64,000 nt of DNA from Candidatus Lernaella stagnicola (GTDB taxonomy: Bacteria > Lernaellota > Lernaellaia > Lernaellales > Lernaellaceae): NCBI GenBank assembly GCA_030765525.1, contig JAVCCK010000042.1, forward strand, positions 1 to 64,000, read 5' to 3'. Shown one piece after another: positions 43,544-52,521 of this stretch. Below the pieces are notes generated by a model. The model did not search any database and was not told the origin of the DNA. It was given only the letters and a program-made list of their open reading frames with translations. Position numbers and translations under genes: made by a program. Within the stretch, counting starts at the first letter, position 1; each line of letters opens with the position of its first letter.

Positions 43544-46500
43544 TTACCTCGAATCATCCACGCATTCGGTGAACGTTAGCGCCGCGTCCCATTGGTCACA
43601 GCGGCCCGTGGTTGGCTGCCACATGAGTTCGGTGTTATCGAACCACATATAATAGGCGAGCTTCAGCTTGCCCGGATACGAGTCCGTCACCGTTGTCGCT
43701 GCTGTCGGGATGCGGTCTGGTATCACAAATAACAGGATCGGGTCGGTACCCTTCATGTTGAGGTACTGAGCCGTCACGAGGTTGCGTTCGCTGTTGCTGA
43801 ATCCTTGCACGCTCATTTCCAGCCGCATCGGTGCCTTCTGGTTTGCGGCGTATCGCGCCCCCAGCGTTTGGTGCTTTTGGCCAACCAGCGCCGGGCCGAA
43901 TCTCACGTTGTCCTGGAAGTTGAACGTGGGCTGTGTGATGTCGCTATGGCACGCGACGATGAACCGCCCGATTTCCAATTGAGTCGGGTACGCCCCGGAC
44001 GGGTCATAATGCGCCCACGGATACGTGCCGCCCGCCGGATTCGTAAACGATACCTTGAGCCGCACGTACCGGATTGTGCTTATCGCCCCGGCGTCAATGT
44101 AGAGGAAAATCCACTTAGTGTCATAGGCGTCGCGCGTGTCATAATCGACCAACGCATCGATGTTGTAATCATTCCAAGCGACACCGTTTGTGCTTATACC
44201 AATGGTGACGTCACAATCATCGGTGTTGAGCAGGTCCAGGTTATGGCCGCCGATGGCGACGTATTCCGGGTCATACGTTCCCGCGCCAAGGTCGAATTTG
44301 ACATATACGTACCCGCCCGCGTTTATCACGTTGGGTAGGTCAATCGCTGTTTTCACGCCAAGGCGCGGGTCCTGCATGTTGGCAAGCGGAAAGTCGGAAT
44401 CGCTGGCACTGGTTTCAGCAACCCCGCTACTGCTCCAATATGCGGACTTCGTCACGTCGCTGTCATCGCTTCGGAACGGGCCCGCGATAATGAACTTCTC
44501 AACATCGGACGTGGTGAGCGTCGATAGGGCCGTGCCGATGTAGATCGTATCGCTCGACACGGTGGATGTGATCCCGCCTTCGGTGCGGAGTTGGGCCTCT
44601 ACCGTCTTGGTATCTTCGGTATTCGTGAGTGCGACAGGGTAGTCGGTGGACGGTGAGAACAGCGCCCACTTTCCCCACGCTTGCCCGGCTTCCCGGACGC
44701 GGATCATGTATTTGTCGAGCCCAACGCTTGAGCCGTCGATTGTCACGTTGCCGGTATCAGCGCCGGTGTTCGCCGCAACCTGCACCGACACGCCGTTGCC
44801 CGCGTAGGATGCCGCGCCCGCCTCAATCGAAACGAGCGTGATGATCGGTTGGTCAATGTACGCCGTGGCGTAGTCGCCAGCGTCGTTTTTACCGTCGCTT
44901 TCGTTGCCCGCTTCATCCACGTGAATCACGGCGTATTCGTACACGCCGTCATCGGCGAGCGGCACACCGGTTAGCGAGTTGTCGAGAAGGCCGTTCTCGT
45001 TACCGCTGAATTCGACACGGTCCCCGGTTCCCCACGTGGTTGTTTTCCATTCAGACCACGCACCTGCGTCTACGCGGCGTTTCAGATAGGTGTGGTCATA
45101 ATCGGTGTCAGTCGGCACATCCCAGCCAAGCAGGACTTGGTATTGCTCGACTTGCGGGAAGTAGATATCAGCCGCCACGGGCGCGGTTACGTCCACGTCA
45201 ATCCAGCCGCCGCCGCCGTCCGTGCCGTACACAAACGAAGTGCACCACTCGATAACCTGCACGTCATTGTCAACCATTGGCTGTCCGCTTGTGGTTGACA
45301 ATTCGGCGATAACGGCACACACGCCTTCCCCGGATGTCATATCGTAGTAATCAATGCCGCCCGCGTCGGATGCCGCTACGTATCCGCCCTGGTTCGATAT
45401 ACCATCCCACGCCGCATCGGCGGAGCACGCAAGGTACTCGTAGGAGCCGCTGGCTAATAGGTCAATCGTGCCGTCGCATTCGCTGCTACCCTCTGTCGTT
45501 TCGTCGGTATCGACCGCGTAGAGATCGCCGTCGTTGACAAAGAACAGGGTCGCGGTTTCGGCTACGCTCGTGTCATACGCGACCGCCGCGCCGGTAATGG
45601 CGACCGATGCCGACGTGTCATAAACTTCGGGGGCGCTGTCCCAGATTTGCTCAAGCGCGTAGACGGTTTGGGTCCAGTCCCCTTCAGTGCAATCGTCAAG
45701 CACGTCGCTTTGCACGCGAATGGCGAATTGCATTCGCGCCGCTGATAGCTCGGAGAATGTCGCCTTGGTTGTGAACGAGACCGGGGGGCTGCCGTCGTGT
45801 GTGCTGTAGCCGACCGAGATATCCCCGCCGCTGCGAGAGATACGGAACCACGCCTTGCTAATCGCGGACACCTCACTGCTGGAGCCGCCGCCGCCGGCCG
45901 ATGAATTCCAGACCCACTCGTAATAGGTCACGCCCGCGCGCCGCTCGACACGAAAGCGCATGTAGGCATAGACCGCGTAGGCGGGCTCGTAGGCAATAAC
46001 GTCAACCCACACGGTGCGGTCGTTTGCGTCGATAGTTGGCCACGACGGAATCTGTATCCAGGTCTGCCAGTCGAAATCGCCAGACCACCGGCCCGTGCGG
46101 GCAAGCGTGGTCTGTTTGTCCGTATCGTCTGCCGTCGTCTTGACGCTGATTTCGGCCCGTTGGTTTTGCTCGAGTGTGCCGCTTCCCGCGTCACCATCGG
46201 TCCAATCACGCCAGCCTTGGATGCTGTTATCCTCAAAATCATCGGCCCACGATCCGCCCGCCGTGATATCCATCAAAAAGCTGTCAGCGGCAACCGATTC
46301 GAGATCGTAGTACGTATTGATATGATCGCCGTCGATAACGTAGACCTTGCCGTCAACGCAGCCCTGAGCGAACGCGGTAGCGGCGTGATCGCCGCTGTCA
46401 TAGGCCACGGCGTCGGTGATGTTCACCACCGTGAGGTAGGAGGTATCGAATCCGCCGTCGTCTTTGTGACACAGCACGGCAAGGTATTCGTCGGTATCGC

Positions 46501-46918
46501 TGGCAGTCCAGCCGTGGATATCGTAGACGTTATCCGCATTCAGCGCGGGGGCGGTGCCGCTGTCGAGGTACGCGGCCCATGCGCCCGGCGTTTCGTCGCC
46601 AGATGCCGCTTGAAAATCGAGACCGCTGATATCGAGCCGGTAGACGCCCGCCGCGTCGGTTCCCATGTAGAGGTAATCGCCCACCTTGACCACGGAATTG
46701 AAGCCGCCCGCGAGCGCGGCAAACGCTACCTGTACCGCGTCGGTGCTGTTGAGGATAACGACATCGGCGGCGGTCGCGTAGGCTATGACAACATCACTGT
46801 TATCCGTCCACTCGCACGCATCCTGAATGTCGTTACTACCCTCTAGGAGGGCGTCAACGAACGCGGGCACGGCGGTCGTCTTGTGACCGCGTGTGTAGGT
46901 GTAACCGTTGGTTGCCAT
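43544..46918 (-). CDS. Long tail protein with propeller-like and lectin-like regions
   Basis: The protein has 1124 residues and is very rich in Asp, Ala, Ser and Thr. Residues about 20-215 contain blade-like repeats (VVKVGDYLYMGTDAAGVYRL, CVDGKVYVIDGDHINTYYD). Residues about 225-420 look like a LamG/concanavalin-type jelly roll (WADDFEDNSIQGWRDW, VYAYMRFRVERRAG). More blades lie near 430-580. Ig/FN3-like units follow near 590-800 (YQVLLGWDVPTDTD), and a discoidin-like beta domain occupies about 830-1010. This mosaic of glycan- and protein-binding folds fits a host-range determinant or tail-tip protein. These fold guesses come from composition and segment patterns, not alignments. It is the largest gene of the block. 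Confidence 0.6.
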   Translation of the reverse strand: MATNGYTYTRGHKTTAVPAFVDALLEGSNDIQDACEWTDNSDVVIAYATAADVVILNSTDAVQVAFAALAGGFNSVVKVGDYLYMGTDAAGVYRLDISGLDFQAASGDETPGAWAAYLDSGTAPALNADNVYDIHGWTASDTDEYLAVLCHKDDGGFDTSYLTVVNITDAVAYDSGDHAATAFAQGCVDGKVYVIDGDHINTYYDLESVAADSFLMDITAGGSWADDFEDNSIQGWRDWTDGDAGSGTLEQNQRAEISVKTTADDTDKQTTLARTGRWSGDFDWQTWIQIPSWPTIDANDRTVWVDVIAYEPAYAVYAYMRFRVERRAGVTYYEWVWNSSAGGGGSSSEVSAISKAWFRISRSGGDISVGYSTHDGSPPVSFTTKATFSELSAARMQFAIRVQSDVLDDCTEGDWTQTVYALEQIWDSAPEVYDTSASVAITGAAVAYDTSVAETATLFFVNDGDLYAVDTDETTEGSSECDGTIDLLASGSYEYLACSADAAWDGISNQGGYVAASDAGGIDYYDMTSGEGVCAVIAELSTTSGQPMVDNDVQVIEWCTSFVYGTDGGGGWIDVDVTAPVAADIYFPQVEQYQVLLGWDVPTDTDYDHTYLKRRVDAGAWSEWKTTTWGTGDRVEFSGNENGLLDNSLTGVPLADDGVYEYAVIHVDEAGNESDGKNDAGDYATAYIDQPIITLVSIEAGAASYAGNGVSVQVAANTGADTGNVTIDGSSVGLDKYMIRVREAGQAWGKWALFSPSTDYPVALTNTEDTKTVEAQLRTEGGITSTVSSDTIYIGTALSTLTTSDVEKFIIAGPFRSDDSDVTKSAYWSSSGVAETSASDSDFPLANMQDPRLGVKTAIDLPNVINAGGYVYVKFDLGAGTYDPEYVAIGGHNLDLLNTDDCDVTIGISTNGVAWNDYNIDALVDYDTRDAYDTKWIFLYIDAGAISTIRYVRLKVSFTNPAGGTYPWAHYDPSGAYPTQLEIGRFIVACHSDITQPTFNFQDNVRFGPALVGQKHQTLGARYAANQKAPMRLEMSVQGFSNSERNLVTAQYLNMKGTDPILLFVIPDRIPTAATTVTDSYPGKLKLAYYMWFDNTELMWQPTTGRCDQWDAALTFTECVDDSR

Positions 46919-46990
46919 GTATTCGCTTTTTCCTTTGGGAATTCTCTGCGTGACTTCGATACATTCTCGACGTGAAGCGTCAAACGACGC

Positions 46991-47332
46991 TTAACATAGA
47001 CGCTGCAGCTCACGATCGAGCACGTCGAATGCCGCCATCAGGCGCGCGTCTTGGTCGTCGGTTCCTCCGGCTCTTGGCAGAAGATTTCGATCGAGAAGCC
47101 GCACGTAGTGCTTCAAAACATACCGGGTAAACGGGGTCACTTCCGCATAGGGACATCGACGCAACACAAAGCCGCTTCGCCCCTGGCCGACTGCAACTCG
47201 AAACCGAGGATTCGATTCTCCGTCGCAGTTCCTCTGTCGTCGATCGTCGGCCGAACAGTCATTGCAGTTCCAATTCGCTATCGGCCGCGAGCCGCGATCG
47301 TCACCGACCATAAGCCACGCGGCCAGCCTCAG
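46991..47332 (-). CDS. Tail assembly chaperone T extension (minus-1 frame)
   Basis: This is a 113-codon extension in the -1 frame relative to the gene at 47329-47739, entered at the slippery heptamer and beginning CTG AGG CTG. Its internal ATG at 47311 (MVGDDRGSRPIANWNCNDCS) has no clear ribosome binding site, so it is probably made only as the fusion product GT of about 249 residues. It carries a cysteine-rich start and a helical end (FDVLDRELQRLC). In lambda-like phages the rare GT fusion bridges tape measure and tail tube subunits. Confidence 0.75.
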   Translation of the reverse strand: MRLAAWLMVGDDRGSRPIANWNCNDCSADDRRQRNCDGESNPRFRVAVGQGRSGFVLRRCPYAEVTPFTRYVLKHYVRLLDRNLLPRAGGTDDQDARLMAAFDVLDRELQRLC

Positions 47333-47739
47333 TTTTTTTCTTCTTCCTCAGATATGCCGGACATGTTGATCAAGTGCAGCGCTACCTCAGCAAAAAGATG
47401 CTTCGTCGTTGCCGGAAGTTGATCGCGATGGGTCCGCAACCTCTCGCCGTTGTCCACCTCTATCCGTTTCCCGTCGCTGCCGACCAGGGAAAGGTTCTCG
47501 ATTTGCGCGGCATGCGCAAACACGATGCGCGCGCAGTCTTCCTGGTTAATTTCCACTTGCCCGGCTTCGGTTACGGTGACCTCACGATAGGCTTCCGCCT
47601 CCCTTTCGGTCATGCGACGCAAATGAAAAGTCAACGCCGCGTAGTCCGGGTTTCCAGCTTTCTTCTCCGCTTCGCCCCCGAACTGCGGCACGAAAGGTAC
47701 AAGTTCCTTTTCGTCGATTGCCTTCAGTCGAATACCCAT
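47329..47739 (-). CDS. Tail assembly chaperone G
   Basis: The protein has 136 residues from ATG 47739, with AGGAG upstream. It is a small, charged helical protein with a beta start (MGIRLKAIDEKELVPFVPQF) and acidic end SEEEEKN directly at the frameshift site. The position between tail tube/tape measure and tail-tip genes, the size and the frameshift are those of siphovirus gpG. The only oddity is order: this G gene lies after, not before, the tape-measure-like gene. Confidence 0.78.
   Translation of the reverse strand: MGIRLKAIDEKELVPFVPQFGGEAEKKAGNPDYAALTFHLRRMTEREAEAYREVTVTEAGQVEINQEDCARIVFAHAAQIENLSLVGSDGKRIEVDNGERLRTHRDQLPATTKHLFAEVALHLINMSGISEEEEKN
47332..47338 (-). promoter_or_regulatory. 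Programmed -1 ribosomal frameshift site
   Basis: The minus-strand heptamer A AAA AAC is exactly in the zero frame (GAA AAA AAC) and is followed at once by the TGA stop of the G gene. Slipping back one base continues into 113 open codons. This is the canonical X XXY YYZ tail-chaperone arrangement. Confidence 0.82.
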
Positions 47740-47758
47740 TGCCTCTCCTCGATCAGGC

Positions 47759-48544
47759 TTAATCCCACCTGAAACCGCGTCGATAGCGTCGTTGAAAACG
47801 CGACCACATTTCTTCTTCCAACATGTTCGCCAATTGGCGGGCGTCATGACGCTTTCCGGCACCTTGGTAGTGGAGCGTCACGTTCATGATCGGGGCGGAC
47901 GGCGGTTGGCCGGTGCGGTTCATTTCCTGAAGGCGGCCGTGCCCGATAGAATGTGCCGCCTCCCGCCGAACGACGAATTCGCCGCGCTGCAAAATTGCCG
48001 GATGTTCGTTGCGACTCAGCACGCCGCTATGGTGCCGCGGCCAATTCGAAACCAACCCGCCGCGGTGAAAAGAGCCAACCAATATTCCTAAGAGGCCCGA
48101 TCCGCCCGATGTCCCTGCACTCAAACCACCAAAGATGGCCTTCATCGCCGCCAACTTGATTGACGCCGCGATGATCTGCTTCATCACCCGTTTCCAGGCG
48201 CGCTCCCAATCATAGGTTCCGTCCACCAGTTGTCCCGCAATGCCGTCACCGATTGTACCGATCGACGCTTCCAGGCCTCGATACACCACACGTGTCGCAA
48301 CGGCTTCGGCTTTCCATCTTCGCTGCAATTCGAGAGCTTGCGCCAATTCCTCTCGGGTGTTCGCGCCGGTATTCGCGCCGCCGGCACTCGATCCCGACCG
48401 TGTCGCCGCGCCGTAGTATGGCCCCTGGTACCGACGCGATGCCGAGGGAGCCGGCCCCGCAGCGACTCGCACCGTTTGCGGGCTGGAAATCTCGCGACCG
48501 GATCCATCCTTGACTCTAATCTCGAGCCGAATATCAATGGCCAT
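47759..48544 (-). CDS. Short tape-measure-like tail protein
   Basis: The protein has 261 residues. The C-terminal half has the tape-measure/lambda gpH-like pattern: a helical, Ala-rich segment (WERAWKRVMKQIIAASIKLA), a Gly-rich hydrophobic stretch, SFHRGGLVSNW, and AILQRGEFVVRREAAHSIG. Typical tape measures are several hundred to over a thousand residues; if tail length scales as usual (about 1.5 angstrom per residue) the tail would be only some tens of nanometres. AGGGG precedes the ATG. Confidence 0.7.
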   Translation of the reverse strand: MAIDIRLEIRVKDGSGREISSPQTVRVAAGPAPSASRRYQGPYYGAATRSGSSAGGANTGANTREELAQALELQRRWKAEAVATRVVYRGLEASIGTIGDGIAGQLVDGTYDWERAWKRVMKQIIAASIKLAAMKAIFGGLSAGTSGGSGLLGILVGSFHRGGLVSNWPRHHSGVLSRNEHPAILQRGEFVVRREAAHSIGHGRLQEMNRTGQPPSAPIMNVTLHYQGAGKRHDARQLANMLEEEMWSRFQRRYRRGFRWD

Positions 48545-48555
48545 ACGTCTTCCCC

Positions 48556-49959
48556 TTACAGATACGCATGCCGCAGTTCAGTTTCCGGCGAACCGGTCGG
48601 GGCATACGCCGCGCCGCGTAGCGTCAACGGAATTTCTTCGCCCTTGGCACCGGAAATGGCAGGCATATCGAACTCGACGGTCGGCAGATACCACGCATGA
48701 ATCGAGCCCTGCGTCGTACCGGCTTGAACCCAAACCGCCGTGGCAGTCTTACGGTCGGCAATTTGCCACCGGTCTTCATCACTAGTGAGATAGCCGGTGA
48801 GTTCGACGGTCACTTCGCGCTGTGCCGCGCTTACGATACCGGTTGCCGTCGCATCGCCGAACGTGTCGGTACGCAGCGCCTTGCCCTCGACATGAGTGAC
48901 CTTCGCAGCCGTGATGTCGTACTTGGTGCCACCGAAGTAGATTCTTCCCAAAATGCCGGCGACGGCGGATCCGCCCGTGGTCGCACCGGGGTAGAACGGA
49001 TACATCGAATCATCGGCGTCGTAAGTCCCGGCCCCTGCGCCGTTTGCGTTGCGCGATACGGTCACGATGTCGTTGTTGCTGTCGGTCGCCGTACAGATGA
49101 CCGTCTCATCCGAGACGGCGTCGGTACCCATGATGAATGTGCAACGCCCTGCCGTGTGGATCTCGCTCAGGCAATCGTCAACATCCCAATCGGTTTCGTC
49201 GGCGGCGACATCCTCATTGACGCCCATCGCCATAAAGCGGGCCAAATCTTTTGCCGCGAACGAAGCGGCCACGACCGCCAGCCCGCCCGGATCGATATCG
49301 TATTCCCACTTGCCGACGACCACGCCGGCGGCGCATTCCACGAGATCGGCGTGGTAGTTGGCCGAATCGATGCCGTAGTACTTGTACACCGTCGCGCTTG
49401 CCGTGTTCGCCGCGCTCAGGCTGTACTGAATGCCGCTGCGGATCGTGGCGGCGGCGGCAGGCGTGTTCGGCAGGGCCGGTGCCCACGTCAGCGCGTTCGT
49501 CGCGATATTGCTGATGCACACCGCGATGGCGACGGATACGCCGTTTTCGTCCGCACACGGCACGCTAACCAGGTCGCCAATGCTCAACCCGGTCGAATCG
49601 TTTACGGTGCAACCGGTGGTAGAGGGCGCGGGTGCCGCCTGAACGGTGTACGTCCCGGCGTTGGTTGCCTTGCCGTACGCGGTTAGGTAAAGCGGGTCGA
49701 TATCCACTACCGTGCCGACCGTGCCGGACGGCGCATCGTCGATAGTGAACGCACCTTCCACGGACCGTTTGCCGGTGATCGAAGCCTCTTTGCTACGACT
49801 GCCGGGCCGCACGTCGTTTCGACCGAGCCGCTCTTCATTTGGGGTGATTGTCAGGTCGGTAAACCTGAATGCGTCGGTCGCGGCGAGTTCTGCCGCCGTC
49901 CCGAAGGCACTCTCTGCCACGGAAAATCCGATTTGAGTATAATCGGTTTGTATTGCCAT
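48556..49959 (-). CDS. Major tail tube protein
   Basis: The protein has 467 residues. The N-terminal region (SVEGAFTIDDAPSGTVGTVV) and C-terminal IPLTLRGAAYAP fit tail tube or tail sheath-type beta-barrel proteins of siphoviruses. The centre contains Ig-like insertions (TGCTVNDSTGLSIGDLVSVP). AGGAG is about 8 nt upstream of the ATG. It follows the tail terminator/connector genes, as expected for the tube gene. It is longer than most tube proteins because of the insertion. Confidence 0.68.
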   Translation of the reverse strand: MAIQTDYTQIGFSVAESAFGTAAELAATDAFRFTDLTITPNEERLGRNDVRPGSRSKEASITGKRSVEGAFTIDDAPSGTVGTVVDIDPLYLTAYGKATNAGTYTVQAAPAPSTTGCTVNDSTGLSIGDLVSVPCADENGVSVAIAVCISNIATNALTWAPALPNTPAAAATIRSGIQYSLSAANTASATVYKYYGIDSANYHADLVECAAGVVVGKWEYDIDPGGLAVVAASFAAKDLARFMAMGVNEDVAADETDWDVDDCLSEIHTAGRCTFIMGTDAVSDETVICTATDSNNDIVTVSRNANGAGAGTYDADDSMYPFYPGATTGGSAVAGILGRIYFGGTKYDITAAKVTHVEGKALRTDTFGDATATGIVSAAQREVTVELTGYLTSDEDRWQIADRKTATAVWVQAGTTQGSIHAWYLPTVEFDMPAISGAKGEEIPLTLRGAAYAPTGSPETELRHAYL

Positions 49960-49979
49960 ATTAGGCTACTCCTTGCTCG

Positions 49980-50474
49980 TCAAGGTTGGTCGAAAGGCCG
50001 ATGCAGCACGGCGGTCATCCATAAATCAAAAGCGTGAGCCGTTGATCGTTTTTGCGGTGAGTGCTTTACTCGGCCGAGCTTGTCGAATTGCCACAAGATG
50101 AAATCCGCTGCGCAAGCGGTACTAAGGTTGTCGGCACTGGTCCCGTTTTTCCACTCGCGCATCAACGCTGTTTCTACATCCGCGGCCAATGAAAGAACGC
50201 CATCGTTTGCATCGACACTTCGACTCGCGTTGGCGAACAGAGAGAATCGAACACTGACGCTCATTCGGATGCGACCCGTGACCGCCGCCGTGCGTTTGGC
50301 TTCCACGACCTGGTAACCGACCGCCGGGAAGCCTCGACTCGCAATGTCCTCCTGGCGGAGCGGTCCTTCGTGAATTGTCGCGATCGCGTTGCGAAACGGC
50401 GCTGAACCGTCGACTAAGCCGAGGCAACGGTCAATCTCGGTACCCAGTGCTTCTAAGGCGCTGACGAGACTCAT
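49980..50474 (-). CDS. Tail terminator-like protein
   Basis: The protein has 164 residues, starting at ATG 50474, which overlaps the stop of the previous gene (TGATG). It is a mixed alpha/beta protein; the ASRGFPAVGYQVVEAKRT stretch and SVSVRFSLFANA strand resemble neck or tail-terminator proteins that close the tail tube. This assignment is positional: it lies between the connector and the tail tube gene. No cysteine or catalytic motif. Confidence 0.55.
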   Translation of the reverse strand: MSLVSALEALGTEIDRCLGLVDGSAPFRNAIATIHEGPLRQEDIASRGFPAVGYQVVEAKRTAAVTGRIRMSVSVRFSLFANASRSVDANDGVLSLAADVETALMREWKNGTSADNLSTACAADFILWQFDKLGRVKHSPQKRSTAHAFDLWMTAVLHRPFDQP

Positions 50475-51181
50475 CACTCACGCTCCGCGCGAATCTGTTT
50501 CTTCAAATAGGGCCGCACCAACCACAGCGCCTCCGGATGCCAGACGGCTTGACCGCCCACGTTTCTCAGCGTCTGCGCCGAGCCCGGTTCGCCGCTCGTC
50601 GTGGTTCGCCCTTGCAGCACTTGCTTCGCAAGTTCGTGCGCATCGCGACACATCAACATCTCAACAGCTTGAATGGCGACGGCGCGTCGAATCGCCAGCG
50701 GCACGGCTGAAACGACGATCACCGAGCGACTCGCCAACGAGTCCGTGAAACCCTCGCCAAGGGAAAACGTGCTGCTTGCCTGCTCGTACGCTGTAATCCT
50801 GGCCGCATCCCCGTAATCTTCGTAATCGTCGCGGGCCAAGTGCACCGCACCTTCCACCAAGCGATACTCCGCTTCATTCAGGGAATCGTTGGTGAAGCTC
50901 GTCGTCTCACCGTCCTCGTTGACGGAAAAGGACCACGTGCGGCAAACCTCGTCGGTCGGCAACGAAAACGGCTGGTATTCAAACAGCGGCTCGCCACGCC
51001 ACGCCAAGCTGTTCATTTCCGCGGCGACCGTTTGAATCGCCGCGACTCGTTCGGCTAGGCTGCCCGCCTCCCACTCTGTTTTGCGTGCGCCAACCAGCAA
51101 ATTCGCGACTTGATCCAACGCGTCCGTAACTTCCAGAAATGCGCTTTGTTGCCTATGTCCCAGGACAGCATTCAGACTCAT
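50474..51181 (-). CDS. Head-tail connector-like protein
   Basis: The protein has 235 residues and is mostly helical, with DALDQVANLLVGARKTEWEA, AERVAAIQTVAAEMNSLAW and AVAIQAVEMLMCRDAHELAK. Such helical connector/adaptor proteins follow the portal gene in most tailed phages. Its ATG overlaps the portal stop by 4 nt (ATGA). No specific family recognised, so the call is mainly by position. Confidence 0.5.
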   Translation of the reverse strand: MSLNAVLGHRQQSAFLEVTDALDQVANLLVGARKTEWEAGSLAERVAAIQTVAAEMNSLAWRGEPLFEYQPFSLPTDEVCRTWSFSVNEDGETTSFTNDSLNEAEYRLVEGAVHLARDDYEDYGDAARITAYEQASSTFSLGEGFTDSLASRSVIVVSAVPLAIRRAVAIQAVEMLMCRDAHELAKQVLQGRTTTSGEPGSAQTLRNVGGQAVWHPEALWLVRPYLKKQIRAERE

Positions 51182-52521
51182 CTCGCTCCCTTTCCGCTGC
51201 TTGCCTTTGTGTGGTCGGGAAACATCGTTGCGGCAATTCTTTCCTGAATCGCCTTGACCAATGACTCGTCCGCTCCAGCGTCCACCAAGGCTTTCAATCG
51301 ATCGATGTCGCCGTCCAGATCCACGATGCCGTAATCCACCGGCGGGCGGACGACGATCTCATCGGTCGGCCAACCGGCCCACAAACCGGCAATCCGTAAA
51401 GCGTTGGTCGCCGCTGAAGCCACGTTGCGGCCAACATCAGCCAGCGCCTGATTGGTATCGAGAAAGTCGAACGCCTTGCTGATGCCGCTCTGTTGGCGCC
51501 CCTCCCGCACACTGCCGCGCGTCAAATTCGCCAAGCGGTAAATCTCATCAATGGACCGGTCGATCTCGCTCATCAACAACTCGGCCTGCGTGGCGTCCGG
51601 GCTGATGTACTGCGACGCCGATCGGCCTTCGGGATAAAGAAAGATGCTTGCCGTACCCAACCGCGATATGTCGCCTTGCTCGCCGTATTCCTCCGCGCTT
51701 CCCTCCGCTACTAATTGGGAGAACGTTTGACGGAAGAAGATCTCCGAAAGCAACGATGCGACGTTCAAAATGTGCGCTTGCACGGGCTCGAGGTCCTGCC
51801 CCAAGCCCTGCCCGATCACCGGATCGCCGACGTCGCGATACTGCAACGACACCAGCGGCACCTCGCCCGTCCGGTTCTCGTAACGAGCCAGCACTTCGCC
51901 GTTGCCGTCTACAACGGTGCATTCGTCCGGCGTCCATGCGCGATAGACACCCGTTTCCGGTCTGCCGCCGCGTCCCGGACTCCCGGTGCCCGGCCACCTT
52001 GATTCACGAACCAATGCGAACGTGAAGCGGCCATCTGCATCGGCCTGCCAATTCAAAAGGTCCATCGGCGCCACGTAATACAGATACGGCCGAACGCCCA
52101 AAGCGTCTCGCGCGGCTTTGTTTCGCGGTACCGTGCCGTCCGGCATCGGCGGCTCGTCGATCCCGATCACGCAAAAGCCGACCGCCGCCGTGAGCGGCAT
52201 GAGCCCCTTCATGAAATCGAGCAGTGATGTGCCGCGTCGGTCCGCATCACGAAGCAGCGCCCGACCCATTGGGGGCACGCGTAACTCCCACGCCGGCCGA
52301 AAGAGATAATTCGCGTACGTATCGCAAATCGGCCGCACATAATTGAGCAACGTGGCGCGGCTCAAACGACGCGAGAAGTCGCGCGCATTTTCTAAACGGT
52401 GGGATTCCAGCGCCCGCTGGACGTAGGCCCGCCCGCCGAAGTAAGCGTTGCGCCACAATTCCCAAAGTGAAACGTGTTCGCGGTATTCGGCGTGAACGGT
52501 CTGCACAGTGTTTCTATCCAT
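51178..52521 (-). CDS. Phage portal protein
   Basis: The protein has 447 residues, likely forming the dodecameric vertex through which DNA is packaged. The N-terminal segment (ARDFSRRLSRATLLNYVRPI, CDTYANYLFRPAWELRVPP), a central stem with LSEIFFRQTFSQLVAEGSAE, and the helical C-terminal wing (FDFLDTNQALADVGRNVASA) are portal-like (DUF4055 type). The ATG overlaps the end of the glycosyltransferase gene by 8 nt, so the glycosyltransferase is part of the same late operon. Confidence 0.8.
   Translation of the reverse strand: MDRNTVQTVHAEYREHVSLWELWRNAYFGGRAYVQRALESHRLENARDFSRRLSRATLLNYVRPICDTYANYLFRPAWELRVPPMGRALLRDADRRGTSLLDFMKGLMPLTAAVGFCVIGIDEPPMPDGTVPRNKAARDALGVRPYLYYVAPMDLLNWQADADGRFTFALVRESRWPGTGSPGRGGRPETGVYRAWTPDECTVVDGNGEVLARYENRTGEVPLVSLQYRDVGDPVIGQGLGQDLEPVQAHILNVASLLSEIFFRQTFSQLVAEGSAEEYGEQGDISRLGTASIFLYPEGRSASQYISPDATQAELLMSEIDRSIDEIYRLANLTRGSVREGRQQSGISKAFDFLDTNQALADVGRNVASAATNALRIAGLWAGWPTDEIVVRPPVDYGIVDLDGDIDRLKALVDAGADESLVKAIQERIAATMFPDHTKASSGKGAR

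Noticed and set aside
47374-47772. Plus-strand frame of 132 codons in the tail region
   Set aside because: It is the reverse of the chaperone gene and lacks start signals.
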